NCBI GenBank assembly: GCA_017408185.1
Contig: JAFQVE010000131.1
Coordinates: 1 to 5,606, forward strand
Length of the DNA stretch: 5,606 nt
Direction of reading: 5' to 3'
Origin: Oscillospiraceae bacterium
Lineage (GTDB): Bacteria > Bacillota_A > Clostridia > Oscillospirales > JAAYXM01
Shown here: positions 1-5,606 of the stretch, in pieces
Numbering within the stretch: position 1 is the first letter of the stretch
How the letters are laid out: each line of letters opens with the position of its first letter
Notes under the pieces: generated by a model
What the model was told of the DNA's origin: nothing
The model's database searches: none
What the model saw: the letters and a program-made list of their open reading frames with translations, nothing else
Position numbers and translations under genes: made by a program

Positions 1-415
1 AATCATTCTCAAAATCCTTGTGCCACCAATCAAGCGTGGTGTGGTAAAGGAAAGGAACTATATCTTCTTCACGGCACGCATCGACAAATTCGCGTACAAG
101 ATCGCGTCCCGCAGCAGAGTGCGGTGCATCATAATCGTTAAGTCCGCAAGTGTCATAAAGCGAAAAGCCGTCGTGGTGGCGCGTGGTAAGCGTTATGTAC
201 TTTGCTCCGCTCTTTTTTATCTCGCGCACAAGCTCGCCCATGGGGCGCGGGTTAAAGCGCCCCATAAGCTTTCTGTACTCTGCCGGCTCCCACTTATTCA
301 GTTCATATGTCCATTCACCTTCTTCAAGTAATGAATACAAGCCGAAATGAACGAAAACACCCAATCCAAGCTGTTCAAAATCTTTTATATACTGTTTTGC
401 TATTGGTATACCCAT
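1..415 (-). CDS. GH29 alpha-L-fucosidase, N-terminal part (runs off left edge)
   Basis: Translating leftward from the ATG at 415-413 gives 138 uninterrupted residues before the window ends. They match the start of the GH29 catalytic barrel: a first strand with GVFVHFGLYS (residues 19-28) followed by GEWT (33-36), then AKYITLTTRHHDGF (71-84), then an acidic DYDAP stretch (94-98), GRDLV (103-107), and LYHTTLDWW (123-131). In GH29 enzymes the His of the first strand and the HH pair contact fucose, and the catalytic Asp lies roughly 200 residues in, so it is outside this window. The family removes terminal alpha-L-fucose from oligosaccharides with retention. The protein begins almost directly at the catalytic barrel, so no signal peptide is present and a cytoplasmic location is likely. 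An AAGGA ribosome site (423-427) lies 7 bases before the ATG. The gene is divergent from the AraC regulator. Family assignment is confident. The linkage it cleaves is not deducible, and completeness beyond the edge is unknown. Confidence 0.93.
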   Translation of the reverse strand, partial: MGIPIAKQYIKDFEQLGLGVFVHFGLYSLLEEGEWTYELNKWEPAEYRKLMGRFNPRPMGELVREIKKSGAKYITLTTRHHDGFSLYDTCGLNDYDAPHSAAGRDLVREFVDACREEDIVPFLYHTTLDWWHKDFEND

Positions 416-439
416 TTTCTTTTCCTTATATATCTCTTT

Positions 440-468
440 TATATAATTTTCTAAAATTTTAGTGTTGA
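440..468 (-). promoter_or_regulatory. Candidate promoter for the GH29 gene
   Basis: On the minus strand, TCAACA (complement of 463-468) and TATATA (complement of 440-445) are separated by 17 bases. Each hexamer matches the sigma-70/sigma-A consensus at 4 of 6 positions. The start of transcription would fall near 433, leaving a leader of about 18 bases that includes the AAGGA ribosome site. The region is very A/T-rich, so chance -10 matches are common and this is a weak call. The -35 hexamer overlaps that of the opposing araC-type promoter, so the two would compete for polymerase. Confidence 0.35.
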
Positions 469-493
469 TTTATAAAGAGCTTTGTGCTAAAAT
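465..493 (+). promoter_or_regulatory. Promoter of the AraC-family regulator gene
   Basis: TTGATT (465-470), a 17-base spacer, and TAAAAT (488-493) preceded by an extended -10 TG (485-486) make a good sigma-A-type promoter. Transcription should start near 500, giving a leader of about 33 bases. The leader carries a strong ribosome site, GGGAGG (519-524), 8 bases before the ATG at 533. The good match to consensus suggests basal expression without an activator, as expected for a regulator gene. Confidence 0.65.
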
Positions 494-532
494 CAAGCCG
501 TAGCATAAAACAAACACAGGGAGGGAAATTTA

Positions 533-1357
533 ATGTCTGTTGAAATTCTCAAGGTCGGAAAATGGCAATCTCCAATAAATAGCAAGCAACGTCCGCCCGA
601 GCACGTCCACGATGACTTTTATCAACTTATTTTCACACAAAACTCTGTTGGAAAGCTTATTCTTGATGATGAATCTTATCCGTTTAAGCCCGAACACATT
701 TATATAACTCCGCCCGGTGTTCGCCACACATGCTCAAATACAAAACACACACAATATGTAATCTTCTATTTTAAAATTTTAACACGTGTCTTTGATGAAA
801 TTCTGCAGCAACTTCCCCCGGAGATTGCTCCGCGTGACATCGTTTCATGCAAACAGCTTCTCAGCCAGGCTGCATATGAATTTTCAACGGGGACAATGTT
901 TTCACGTCTTCGCGCAAACGCGTATCTTGAGCTGTTTTTATCTTCTGCACTTGATGCTGCCCCGCTTCTCTTTTCTGCCGCCACAGAAGGCGGTCAACCC
1001 GTCACTGCAATGAGCAATACCGAGCTTGATCGCGTTGCAAACTTCATTTACAACAACTTTTCAAACGAAATATCGGTTGACGATCTTGTTAAAGTGTCCA
1101 ATTTTGAAAGAAGGCAGTTTTACCGCGTATTTAAAGAGAAATTCGGAACCACGCCAAAGAAATATATCAACGAACTTCGTCTTAACAAGGCAAAAACACT
1201 TCTAACTAACACCAATATGCCCATTCATGAAATAGCTGCATTTTGCGGTTTCCAGAGCGAACATTATTTCAGCCGCGTATTCTCAGCCGGTGAAGGCGTT
1301 TCTCCCAGCGAATACAGAAAAGTAGCTGAACGAAGCAGTAAAGAAATAGTTTTTTAA
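533..1357 (+). CDS. AraC-family transcriptional regulator (cupin sensor + HTH)
   Basis: This 274-residue protein has the usual size and order of one-component AraC-type sugar regulators. The N-terminal part (about 20-85) looks like a cupin: an EHVHDDFYQL stretch (23-32), a Gly-rich turn (near 40), and a YITPPGVRHT motif (58-67), typical of small-ligand sensing by this class. Residues about 86-160 are a helical linker/dimerisation segment. The C-terminal DNA-binding region spans about 165-264. Its first helix-turn-helix is around 179-201 (ISVDDLVKVSNFERRQFYRV), followed by FGTTPKKYINELRLNKAKTLL (204-224). The second is around 230-250 (IHEIAAFCGF, then HYFSRVF), and the family ends with the VSPSEYRK signature (256-263). 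The start is fixed by GGGAGG 8 bases upstream. It lies between the GH29 gene (divergent) and the GH2 gene (convergent), so it is the probable local activator of the esterase-GH2 operon, acting at the repeats near 5354-5411. That link is inferred from position and site geometry. The ligand is unknown. Confidence 0.93.
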   Translation: MSVEILKVGKWQSPINSKQRPPEHVHDDFYQLIFTQNSVGKLILDDESYPFKPEHIYITPPGVRHTCSNTKHTQYVIFYFKILTRVFDEILQQLPPEIAPRDIVSCKQLLSQAAYEFSTGTMFSRLRANAYLELFLSSALDAAPLLFSAATEGGQPVTAMSNTELDRVANFIYNNFSNEISVDDLVKVSNFERRQFYRVFKEKFGTTPKKYINELRLNKAKTLLTNTNMPIHEIAAFCGFQSEHYFSRVFSAGEGVSPSEYRKVAERSSKEIVF

Positions 1358-1392
1358 CATTTTACACATTAATTTTAACATCTCTACTCACC

Positions 1393-1445
1393 AATGTCTT
1401 TGCAGTTTTGTGACACGTTTTTTCACCGGAGTGACATTGTCAAAA
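1393..1445. repeat. Operator-like element, copy 2, in the araC/GH2 convergent gap
   Basis: These 53 bases match 5368-5420 in the same orientation without gaps at 41 of 53 positions. The first 23 bases differ at only one position. It contains two half-sites of the CACTTTTGTGACA type, CAGTTTTGTGACA (1403-1415) and CACCGGAGTGACA (1424-1436), whose starts are exactly 21 bp apart, as in the copy upstream of the esterase. A weaker CACTT follows at 1446-1450. The surrounding gap (1358-1455) shows no good terminator for either convergent gene: the only small hairpin, TCAC/GTGA around 1423-1434, has no T-run on the 3' side in either direction. Function is unknown. A binding site for the neighbouring AraC protein is the most economical idea. 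Confidence 0.6.
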
Positions 1446-1455
1446 CACTTTTCTT

Positions 1456-4245
1456 TTACTCTGCCGCCTTGTTCTTTCTTTTTGAGGTTATATCATTTGG
1501 ATTTGCGGCGAGGTTTGTGTTTTCAAGATACCTCTCTGCCTTGCCGTTCTTAAGTGCAAGAAGAGCTTCTTCCGTGAACGTATCTTCTGGTGAGAAGTTA
1601 TCACTTTGCATATATTTAAGAATACTTTCTTTCAGCCAGACGGATGCCGGGTCGCTATCTCGCATTTCAAGACCGCAGAATACCACTCTTCCCTCATATG
1701 CTTTAAACTCAAACATTGCTGCCTGACGGATAAAGTTTTTATGGGTTGACACAACTTCTATCATCGGGTTAAACGGAACTGTGTTATCTGCAAATGTAAC
1801 CGCCGAACCGCCCTCAAGCATATCTGCAAACTGCCATCCGCAGAATCCCTCATGCGGAAGCTCTTCAAGCGCAGGATGGTCATACACCACCGTTGCGAGA
1901 TTCCCTCCCGTTCTTCCCGCAAGCGCGATACGGAAAGTAGTTTCCAGTGTCGGGAAAAGCTTTTTATCGAGGAGAAGAATATCCGCTCCGGCGCGAAGCT
2001 TTTCAGCAAATTCTTCAAAGCATATATTTTCGACGACGTACACATTTCCACTTTCTGCATTTCCGACATTTGGGAAAACATAAAGCTCCCACTCGTTTTC
2101 AGCAAATTTCCCATCACCGTCAAGGGTTACGCAAAGCTTAAGCTTTTCCGGCTTTTCTGTGTGCGGAAGAACTTCTGAAAAACTGTACAAAGAAGAAACA
2201 CATCCGTTAGACACCGTACCTACTTCAATATCTTTGCGCACATATACCTTATCTTCTGAAGCCAGCCTTACTGTGAGGCGGGCATTTTTTATCGGCTTTT
2301 CGCTGTAACATGAGCAGAGAATATTGCATCCGTACTTTTCTCCGCATTTGAAGTTTCGCTTTTTACCGATATCTGAAAGCAAAATAGTTTCCGAGTTATA
2401 CATTCTTACATTCCGCACTGTTTCTCCCGGTTTCAGTTCGTAAAACTCATTCATCATACCCACGTCATAACCAAAGGTATGCCAGTGCGTATCAATTGGA
2501 CCTAAGAAATCATATCCTGCTATATGTTCACTTCTCCGCGCCGATTCAAAACAGTATTTGCGCACTCTGCGTTGCCATTCCGAGGAGTTTTTAAAATATA
2601 GCGGAGCTTTTTCAAGAACTCCCTTTTCCTCAAGATGCTTCTCAATTGATGAAAACATTTCCGTTTTTCCGATGCGGGTGTTCTTATACCTGTCCTTTAC
2701 ACTTAAATCCGCAAACGTTCCGTCTATACATATTTCGTGGGAAACGCGCGGCTTGTTGCCATAGACAGGGCTTCTTGCATCAAGCTCTGCAGGGTCACAC
2801 CGAAGCGATTCATAGCTGTGTTGCTCTGTAGCATAGCTTGAGAACATATCCGAGAACTCGCCCACTCGCCGGAACCTGCGCGGATGATGCAAAAACGGCG
2901 TTGTTACAAGTTCTCTGTTCTGTTCCGGTTCTACAAAGAAATATTCAAGCCCGCGCATTGCGTTCATCGGAGAGAACATCGCATCTGTGTTTTTGTGAAC
3001 AACGTCTGCACATTCAGAAAGATATTCAATAAAATCATCATCCATCTGAAGCTCATTACCGCAGCAATATATCACAGCACAGCTATGACGGCGACAAAAG
3101 CTGACTATTTCCTTCCACTCGGAAACAGTCGTATTATTCGGACATTCTATGTGTACAAGCATGCCAAGCTCATCTGCCGCCTGCATATATTCTTCTTCGG
3201 GAACATATGTGTGAAAGCGGATAAAATTAAACCCAAGCTTTTTAATCTTCTTTATGATACTGCGATAATACTTTTTATCATGATTCGGATGAACAGTATC
3301 CGGAAAATAGCAATGTTCGCATATCCCGCGCAGATAATACGGTCTTCCGTTGAGCGAAAAATGCGTTCCGTCTGCAAGAAGGCGGCGCACACCAAAAACA
3401 TGTTGCAGGCTTGCTTTTCCGTCATTGATGCAGAGCGTGTAAAGCTTCGGTTTTTCCGGGCTCCAGCGTGCGAGGTCTGCTGTATCAAAGCAAAAGCTTT
3501 TCTCTGTCGTTTTTCCGCTTTTTATCACCTTTTCACCGTCACACACGCTCCATGCGAATGAACTTTCGCCTTCCACAAAAATTTCTGCGGTTATCTTCTC
3601 ACAGTCATCCGACACAAAAAGCGCGACGTCACGGAGTGCCCCCATATATGCACGAAGCTCCACACTACCCGTTATTCCACCCGTACACTCATTTGCAGCA
3701 CGCGAAGTAAGCCCCGAAACCGGTTCTTCCGCATAGCCACTCAAACGGTGGTTGGATACAGAAAGCTCTATCGTGTTTTCCCCTTCTTTGAGTACACCTT
3801 CGGGAAGCCTAATATCAAACGGAGTGCTATACCCTTCATGACGGGTTATATATTCGCCGTTTATCCACAATGACACGGAGTTCTGAACTCCTTCGAAATG
3901 TATCACGGCGGGCAATTTTTTCGCATCATAGAAAAATGTTCTTCTGTAAAAGAAATTTCCGCTTATATTTGGCAATGCCATATCCGGCGGATCACCGAAT
4001 ATCGGATATCTCTGTATGCCGTACTGTGGGTTGATTCTCAAATGCGAGAAGAACGGCGCTTTCGAAAAGCTTTCCGTCATGTCCTCCCAATATCCCGGAA
4101 CCGCACTTCGCACAATACCCGAAAATTCACTCAGGTTAAGCTTTGCGTTTCCCCACGGACATTCTTTCCCAGTGTATTTTTCTTCTTTATATGCCATCTC
4201 CCACGTTCCGTCAAGAGAATATGCTTTATATTTCAAACCTATCAC
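1456..4245 (-). CDS. Glycoside hydrolase family 2 (beta-glycosidase), cytoplasmic
   Basis: A 929-residue enzyme with the GH2 architecture. A sugar-binding jelly-roll occupies about 8-205 (LDGTWEMAY at 11-19, NFFYRRTF at 97-104, VSLWINGEYI at 124-133). An immunoglobulin-like domain follows at about 206-290, then a TIM barrel from about 293 (FSLNGRPYYLRGICEH, 296-311) to about 605. The GNE motif (396-398) places the likely acid/base at Glu398. SHEI (502-505) in KPRVSHEIC places the likely nucleophile at Glu504. The barrel ends with YDFLGPIDTHWHTFGYDVGMMNEFYELKPG (positions 578-607). Residues about 615-725 look like a beta-sandwich, and about 733-880 resemble the amidotransferase-like fold seen in some beta-galactosidases. 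No signal peptide is visible. The start codon is GTG with AGGA (4254-4257) 8 bases upstream. No earlier start is possible because the TAA of the esterase gene lies in the same frame 18 bases before. It is second in an operon with the esterase. GH2 includes beta-galactosidases, beta-mannosidases, beta-glucuronidases and arabinosidases, and the specificity cannot be chosen here. Confidence 0.92.
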   Translation of the reverse strand: MIGLKYKAYSLDGTWEMAYKEEKYTGKECPWGNAKLNLSEFSGIVRSAVPGYWEDMTESFSKAPFFSHLRINPQYGIQRYPIFGDPPDMALPNISGNFFYRRTFFYDAKKLPAVIHFEGVQNSVSLWINGEYITRHEGYSTPFDIRLPEGVLKEGENTIELSVSNHRLSGYAEEPVSGLTSRAANECTGGITGSVELRAYMGALRDVALFVSDDCEKITAEIFVEGESSFAWSVCDGEKVIKSGKTTEKSFCFDTADLARWSPEKPKLYTLCINDGKASLQHVFGVRRLLADGTHFSLNGRPYYLRGICEHCYFPDTVHPNHDKKYYRSIIKKIKKLGFNFIRFHTYVPEEEYMQAADELGMLVHIECPNNTTVSEWKEIVSFCRRHSCAVIYCCGNELQMDDDFIEYLSECADVVHKNTDAMFSPMNAMRGLEYFFVEPEQNRELVTTPFLHHPRRFRRVGEFSDMFSSYATEQHSYESLRCDPAELDARSPVYGNKPRVSHEICIDGTFADLSVKDRYKNTRIGKTEMFSSIEKHLEEKGVLEKAPLYFKNSSEWQRRVRKYCFESARRSEHIAGYDFLGPIDTHWHTFGYDVGMMNEFYELKPGETVRNVRMYNSETILLSDIGKKRNFKCGEKYGCNILCSCYSEKPIKNARLTVRLASEDKVYVRKDIEVGTVSNGCVSSLYSFSEVLPHTEKPEKLKLCVTLDGDGKFAENEWELYVFPNVGNAESGNVYVVENICFEEFAEKLRAGADILLLDKKLFPTLETTFRIALAGRTGGNLATVVYDHPALEELPHEGFCGWQFADMLEGGSAVTFADNTVPFNPMIEVVSTHKNFIRQAAMFEFKAYEGRVVFCGLEMRDSDPASVWLKESILKYMQSDNFSPEDTFTEEALLALKNGKAERYLENTNLAANPNDITSKRKNKAAE

Positions 4246-4263
4246 TCTTTCTGTCCTGTGTTT

Positions 4264-5271
4264 TTACCATGGAAGGTTCTCAATAATGCCTTCCCATGCT
4301 ATATCCTCATACCACAAATGTTCTCCGGGAGAAATATACAGATTTGCCTTTCCCGGTGCGCCTGCCACTTCATATATGCGCTTTGCGGTTTCAATGGCTC
4401 GCTTTGATCCTTCTATCGGAAAAATCGGATCCTTCTGCCCTGCAATAGAAACAAGGGGACGCGGAGCAATAAGGCACGAGAGATCTGCCATCTCAAAGAA
4501 ACGGAATGCATTCGGAATACAGTTACACGGACAGTGAAGAATGTCCAGAATTGAATCGCGGAATGTGCAGAAGGCATATCCGGGTGCGCACAGCTTTATG
4601 CGCTCATCATAGCAACCTGCATAAAACGCAGCTGTTCCACCACCAGAGCATCCTGTGACAAGAATCTTGTCCAGATCACACTGCGGAAAATTCACCATAA
4701 GATCTATTGCACAGCGTACATCCCAGATGCGTTCGCCTATAATCGTTCTGCCAAGCTGAAACGCGTTATATGCCGCAAAGCCGCAGTTGTGAAGCGTATC
4801 CTTAGGTTTTCTCTCTCCCATTGCGCGCTGTTCTATGCACAGTGCCATAAATCCCCGCTCGACCGCCTGAAGCCCCATCGCGTGATGGCGCGGCGGGATT
4901 TTTGAATCTTCCGTAAGCTTTTCACCGATAGAGTTGTGAAAACCGGTAGTATGTCCTTGCAGGCATATTGCAAGCGGATACTTTTCCTTTTTTGTATCAG
5001 GAATGAGAACATAACACGGAACATGAGCCGACGGTTCACTTTCAAAAACAAATCTGATAAGACGGTAGCCGTCCTTTTGTTCATCCCGCTCTATCTGCAT
5101 TTTTAACTCACATGCATTTGCTTCAATTCTTTCCATTCCAAGAAGCTCCAAAAGCTTTTCACGCACCTTTTCGCGCCATGCTCCATAGTCTTTTGACGGG
5201 TCAAAACTGAGTTCCGGTTTCATCTTGTCAATAAGCACCTCATGACAACGATTTCCGTCTATCTTTACCAT
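4264..5271 (-). CDS. Alpha/beta-hydrolase, acetyl-xylan-esterase-like carbohydrate esterase
   Basis: With the start used here the protein has 335 residues. After a helical N-terminal region, the alpha/beta-hydrolase core begins near residue 85 (VPCYVLIPD, then YPLAICLQGHTTGF, whose QGH supplies the oxyanion region). The nucleophile elbow is GCSGGG (207-212) with Ser209. Asp281 in AGQKDPIFPIEG and His318 in SPGEHLWY complete a Ser-Asp-His triad. The segment QLGRTIIGERIWDVRCAIDLM (172-192) and the phrase LIAPRPLVSIAGQKDPIFP are typical of the Abhydrolase_7/acetyl-esterase group that accompanies glycosidases. The likely job is removal of acetyl or other acyl groups from an imported glycan so that GH2 can act. 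There is no signal peptide, so a cytoplasmic place is likely. An in-frame ATG 66 bases upstream (5337) exists, but the ATG at 5271 has AAGGAG 9 bases before it, and the intervening residues look non-family. It contains 16 cysteines, an unusually high share. Fold is confident; the substrate is not known. Confidence 0.88.
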   Translation of the reverse strand: MVKIDGNRCHEVLIDKMKPELSFDPSKDYGAWREKVREKLLELLGMERIEANACELKMQIERDEQKDGYRLIRFVFESEPSAHVPCYVLIPDTKKEKYPLAICLQGHTTGFHNSIGEKLTEDSKIPPRHHAMGLQAVERGFMALCIEQRAMGERKPKDTLHNCGFAAYNAFQLGRTIIGERIWDVRCAIDLMVNFPQCDLDKILVTGCSGGGTAAFYAGCYDERIKLCAPGYAFCTFRDSILDILHCPCNCIPNAFRFFEMADLSCLIAPRPLVSIAGQKDPIFPIEGSKRAIETAKRIYEVAGAPGKANLYISPGEHLWYEDIAWEGIIENLPW

Positions 5272-5280
5272 TTCTTTTTT

Positions 5281-5286
5281 CTCCTT
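5281..5286 (-). promoter_or_regulatory. Ribosome binding site that sets the esterase start
   Basis: The minus strand reads AAGGAG here, followed by 9 A-rich bases and the ATG at 5271-5269. The upstream ATG at 5337 is preceded only by AAAGGCAAG, with an AAAGG placed about 4 bases from it, and would add 22 residues (MDQKTFFTCWQQSFKIRKEK and two more) that include the ribosome site itself. The shorter start is therefore preferred. Confidence 0.75.
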
Positions 5287-5347
5287 CCGAATCTTAAAAC
5301 TTTGCTGCCAGCATGTAAAAAACGTCTTCTGATCCATCTTGCCTTTA

Positions 5348-5420
5348 GTTTAACACTTCTGTAACAAAATGTCTTTGCACTTTTGTGACATGGTTTAACA
5401 CTTTTTTGACATTTTGAAAA
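5348..5420 (-). promoter_or_regulatory. AraC-type operator/promoter region of the esterase-GH2 operon
   Basis: Written on the plus strand, three related half-sites occur: CACTTCTGTAACA (5354-5366), CACTTTTGTGACA (5378-5390) and CACTTTTTTGACA (5399-5411). Their starts are 24 and 21 bp apart. The outer two are each preceded by the same GTTTAA. Direct half-sites 21 bp apart, two helical turns, are the known geometry for AraC-type dimers binding one face of DNA, for example at araI. The array ends about 80 bases from the esterase ATG at 5271, a suitable distance for activation. No convincing -10/-35 pair is seen between the array and the gene, which fits an activator-dependent promoter. A 53-bp part (5368-5420) recurs at 1393-1445. 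Binding by the neighbouring regulator is inferred. Confidence 0.6.
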
Positions 5421-5432
5421 TGCATACAGACG

Positions 5433-5481
5433 AAAAAATCCCGCAAGACAAGCCTTTTAAGGGCAGTCTTCGGGATTTTTT
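5433..5481 (-). terminator. Rho-independent, probably bidirectional terminator
   Basis: AAAAAATCCCGCAAGAC (5433-5449) pairs with GTCTTCGGGATTTTTT (5466-5481), with one unpaired C at 5444. The loop contains a further self-complementary CCTTTTAAGG (5453-5462). On the minus strand the stem is followed by T-rich sequence, so it ends transcription of the gene at the right edge, whose stop is 55 bases away. The A-run and T-run on the two sides would allow use in both directions. It separates that gene from the esterase-GH2 operon, so the operon needs its own promoter. Confidence 0.9.
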
Positions 5482-5535
5482 ATTTTCTCTGCCAAAATTT
5501 GCATTTTTAAACCGTAGCTTAAGCAGAGCAATTTT

Positions 5536-5606
5536 TCATTTTACTCTGTTATATGCACTTTCATACGCTGCAAGAAGCTTATCCGCGCCCATTTCGTTGA
5601 TTGTTG
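5536..5606 (-). CDS. C-terminal end of a gene, possibly an ABC sugar-binding protein
   Basis: Reading leftward from 5604 gives TINEMGADKLLAAYESAYNR, then VK and a TGA stop at 5538-5536. Only these 22 codons lie in the window. The composition (helical, Ala- and charge-rich, ending a few residues after a Tyr-rich helix) resembles the last helix of extracellular sugar-binding proteins of ABC transporters, where phrases such as GADK...AAY are common. A second open frame (starting at 5606) also reaches a stop at 5541, but its residues look less like protein. The strong terminator 55 bases downstream supports a minus-strand gene ending here. Coding status is likely; the functional guess is weak. 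Confidence 0.5.
   Translation of the reverse strand, partial: TINEMGADKLLAAYESAYNRVK

Noticed and set aside
20..331. A 103-codon plus-strand open frame near the left edge
   Set aside because: It is antisense to the clear GH29 sequence on the minus strand and has no family features.
442..447. A perfect TATAAT on the plus strand upstream of the regulator
   Set aside because: No -35-like hexamer lies 16-18 bases before it, and the region is almost pure A/T. The TTGATT/TGCTAAAAT pair downstream is much better.
1423..1434. A small TCAC/GTGA hairpin in the convergent gap, considered as a terminator
   Set aside because: The stem is only 4 bp and has no T-run on the 3' side in either direction. 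The T-run lies 5' of it on the plus strand.
2884..3561. A 225-codon plus-strand open frame
   Set aside because: It lies fully antisense to the TIM-barrel part of GH2, has a basic, low-complexity composition with no recognisable motif, and no ribosome site. It is a shadow of the real gene.
3898..4537. Overlapping plus-strand open frames of 169 and 173 codons spanning the GH2/esterase junction
   Set aside because: Both are antisense to well-supported genes, are rich in residues typical of reversed codons, and lack start signals.
5291..5319. A TTTACA-17-TAAGAT promoter-like pair on the minus strand before the esterase
   Set aside because: The spacing is ideal, but transcription would start inside the ribosome site at about 5284, leaving no usable leader. 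It is probably a chance match.
5486..5528. A CTCTGC ... GCAGAG inverted pair right of the terminator
   Set aside because: Six-base arms with a loop of about 30 bases are expected by chance in this composition, and no function is suggested.

Overview
The window looks like part of a carbohydrate-utilisation locus from a low-to-mid GC Gram-positive anaerobe, most likely an uncultured gut- or rumen-type clostridium (Bacillota). The basis is indirect: strong AGGAGG-type ribosome sites, a single AraC-family regulator sitting among glycoside hydrolases, cysteine-rich enzymes without signal peptides, and an A/T-rich intergenic style. No rRNA or tRNA gene is present to fix the taxonomy.

Layout, left to right. 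(1) Positions 1-415, minus strand: the first 138 residues of a GH29 alpha-L-fucosidase that runs off the left edge. (2) 416-532: a divergent promoter region in which the predicted -35 hexamers of the two opposing promoters overlap. (3) 533-1357, plus strand: an AraC-family regulator with an N-terminal cupin-like sensor and a C-terminal double helix-turn-helix. (4) 1358-1455: a convergent gap with no clear terminator. It holds a 53-bp element that recurs, at 41 of 53 positions, upstream of the esterase operon. (5) 1456-4245, minus: a large GH2-type beta-glycosidase (929 aa, GTG start). (6) 4264-5271, minus: an alpha/beta-hydrolase esterase, 18 bases upstream of the GH2 gene and clearly in the same operon. 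(7) 5348-5420: the operon's upstream region, with three half-sites resembling CACTTTTGTGACA, two of them exactly 21 bp apart. (8) 5433-5481: a strong hairpin terminator. (9) 5536-5606, minus: the last 22 codons of another gene, possibly a sugar ABC transporter substrate-binding protein.

A reasonable model is that an acylated, possibly fucosylated oligosaccharide is imported, perhaps by a transporter whose last gene ends at the right edge. It would then be deacylated by the esterase, cut by the GH2 enzyme and defucosylated by the GH29 enzyme, all in the cytoplasm. The AraC protein would sense a breakdown product and activate the esterase-GH2 operon through the 21-bp-spaced direct repeats. The substrate cannot be read from the sequence. 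The most interesting item is the second copy of the operator-like element, placed downstream of the regulator gene and oriented so that any promoter it served would read antisense into that gene.
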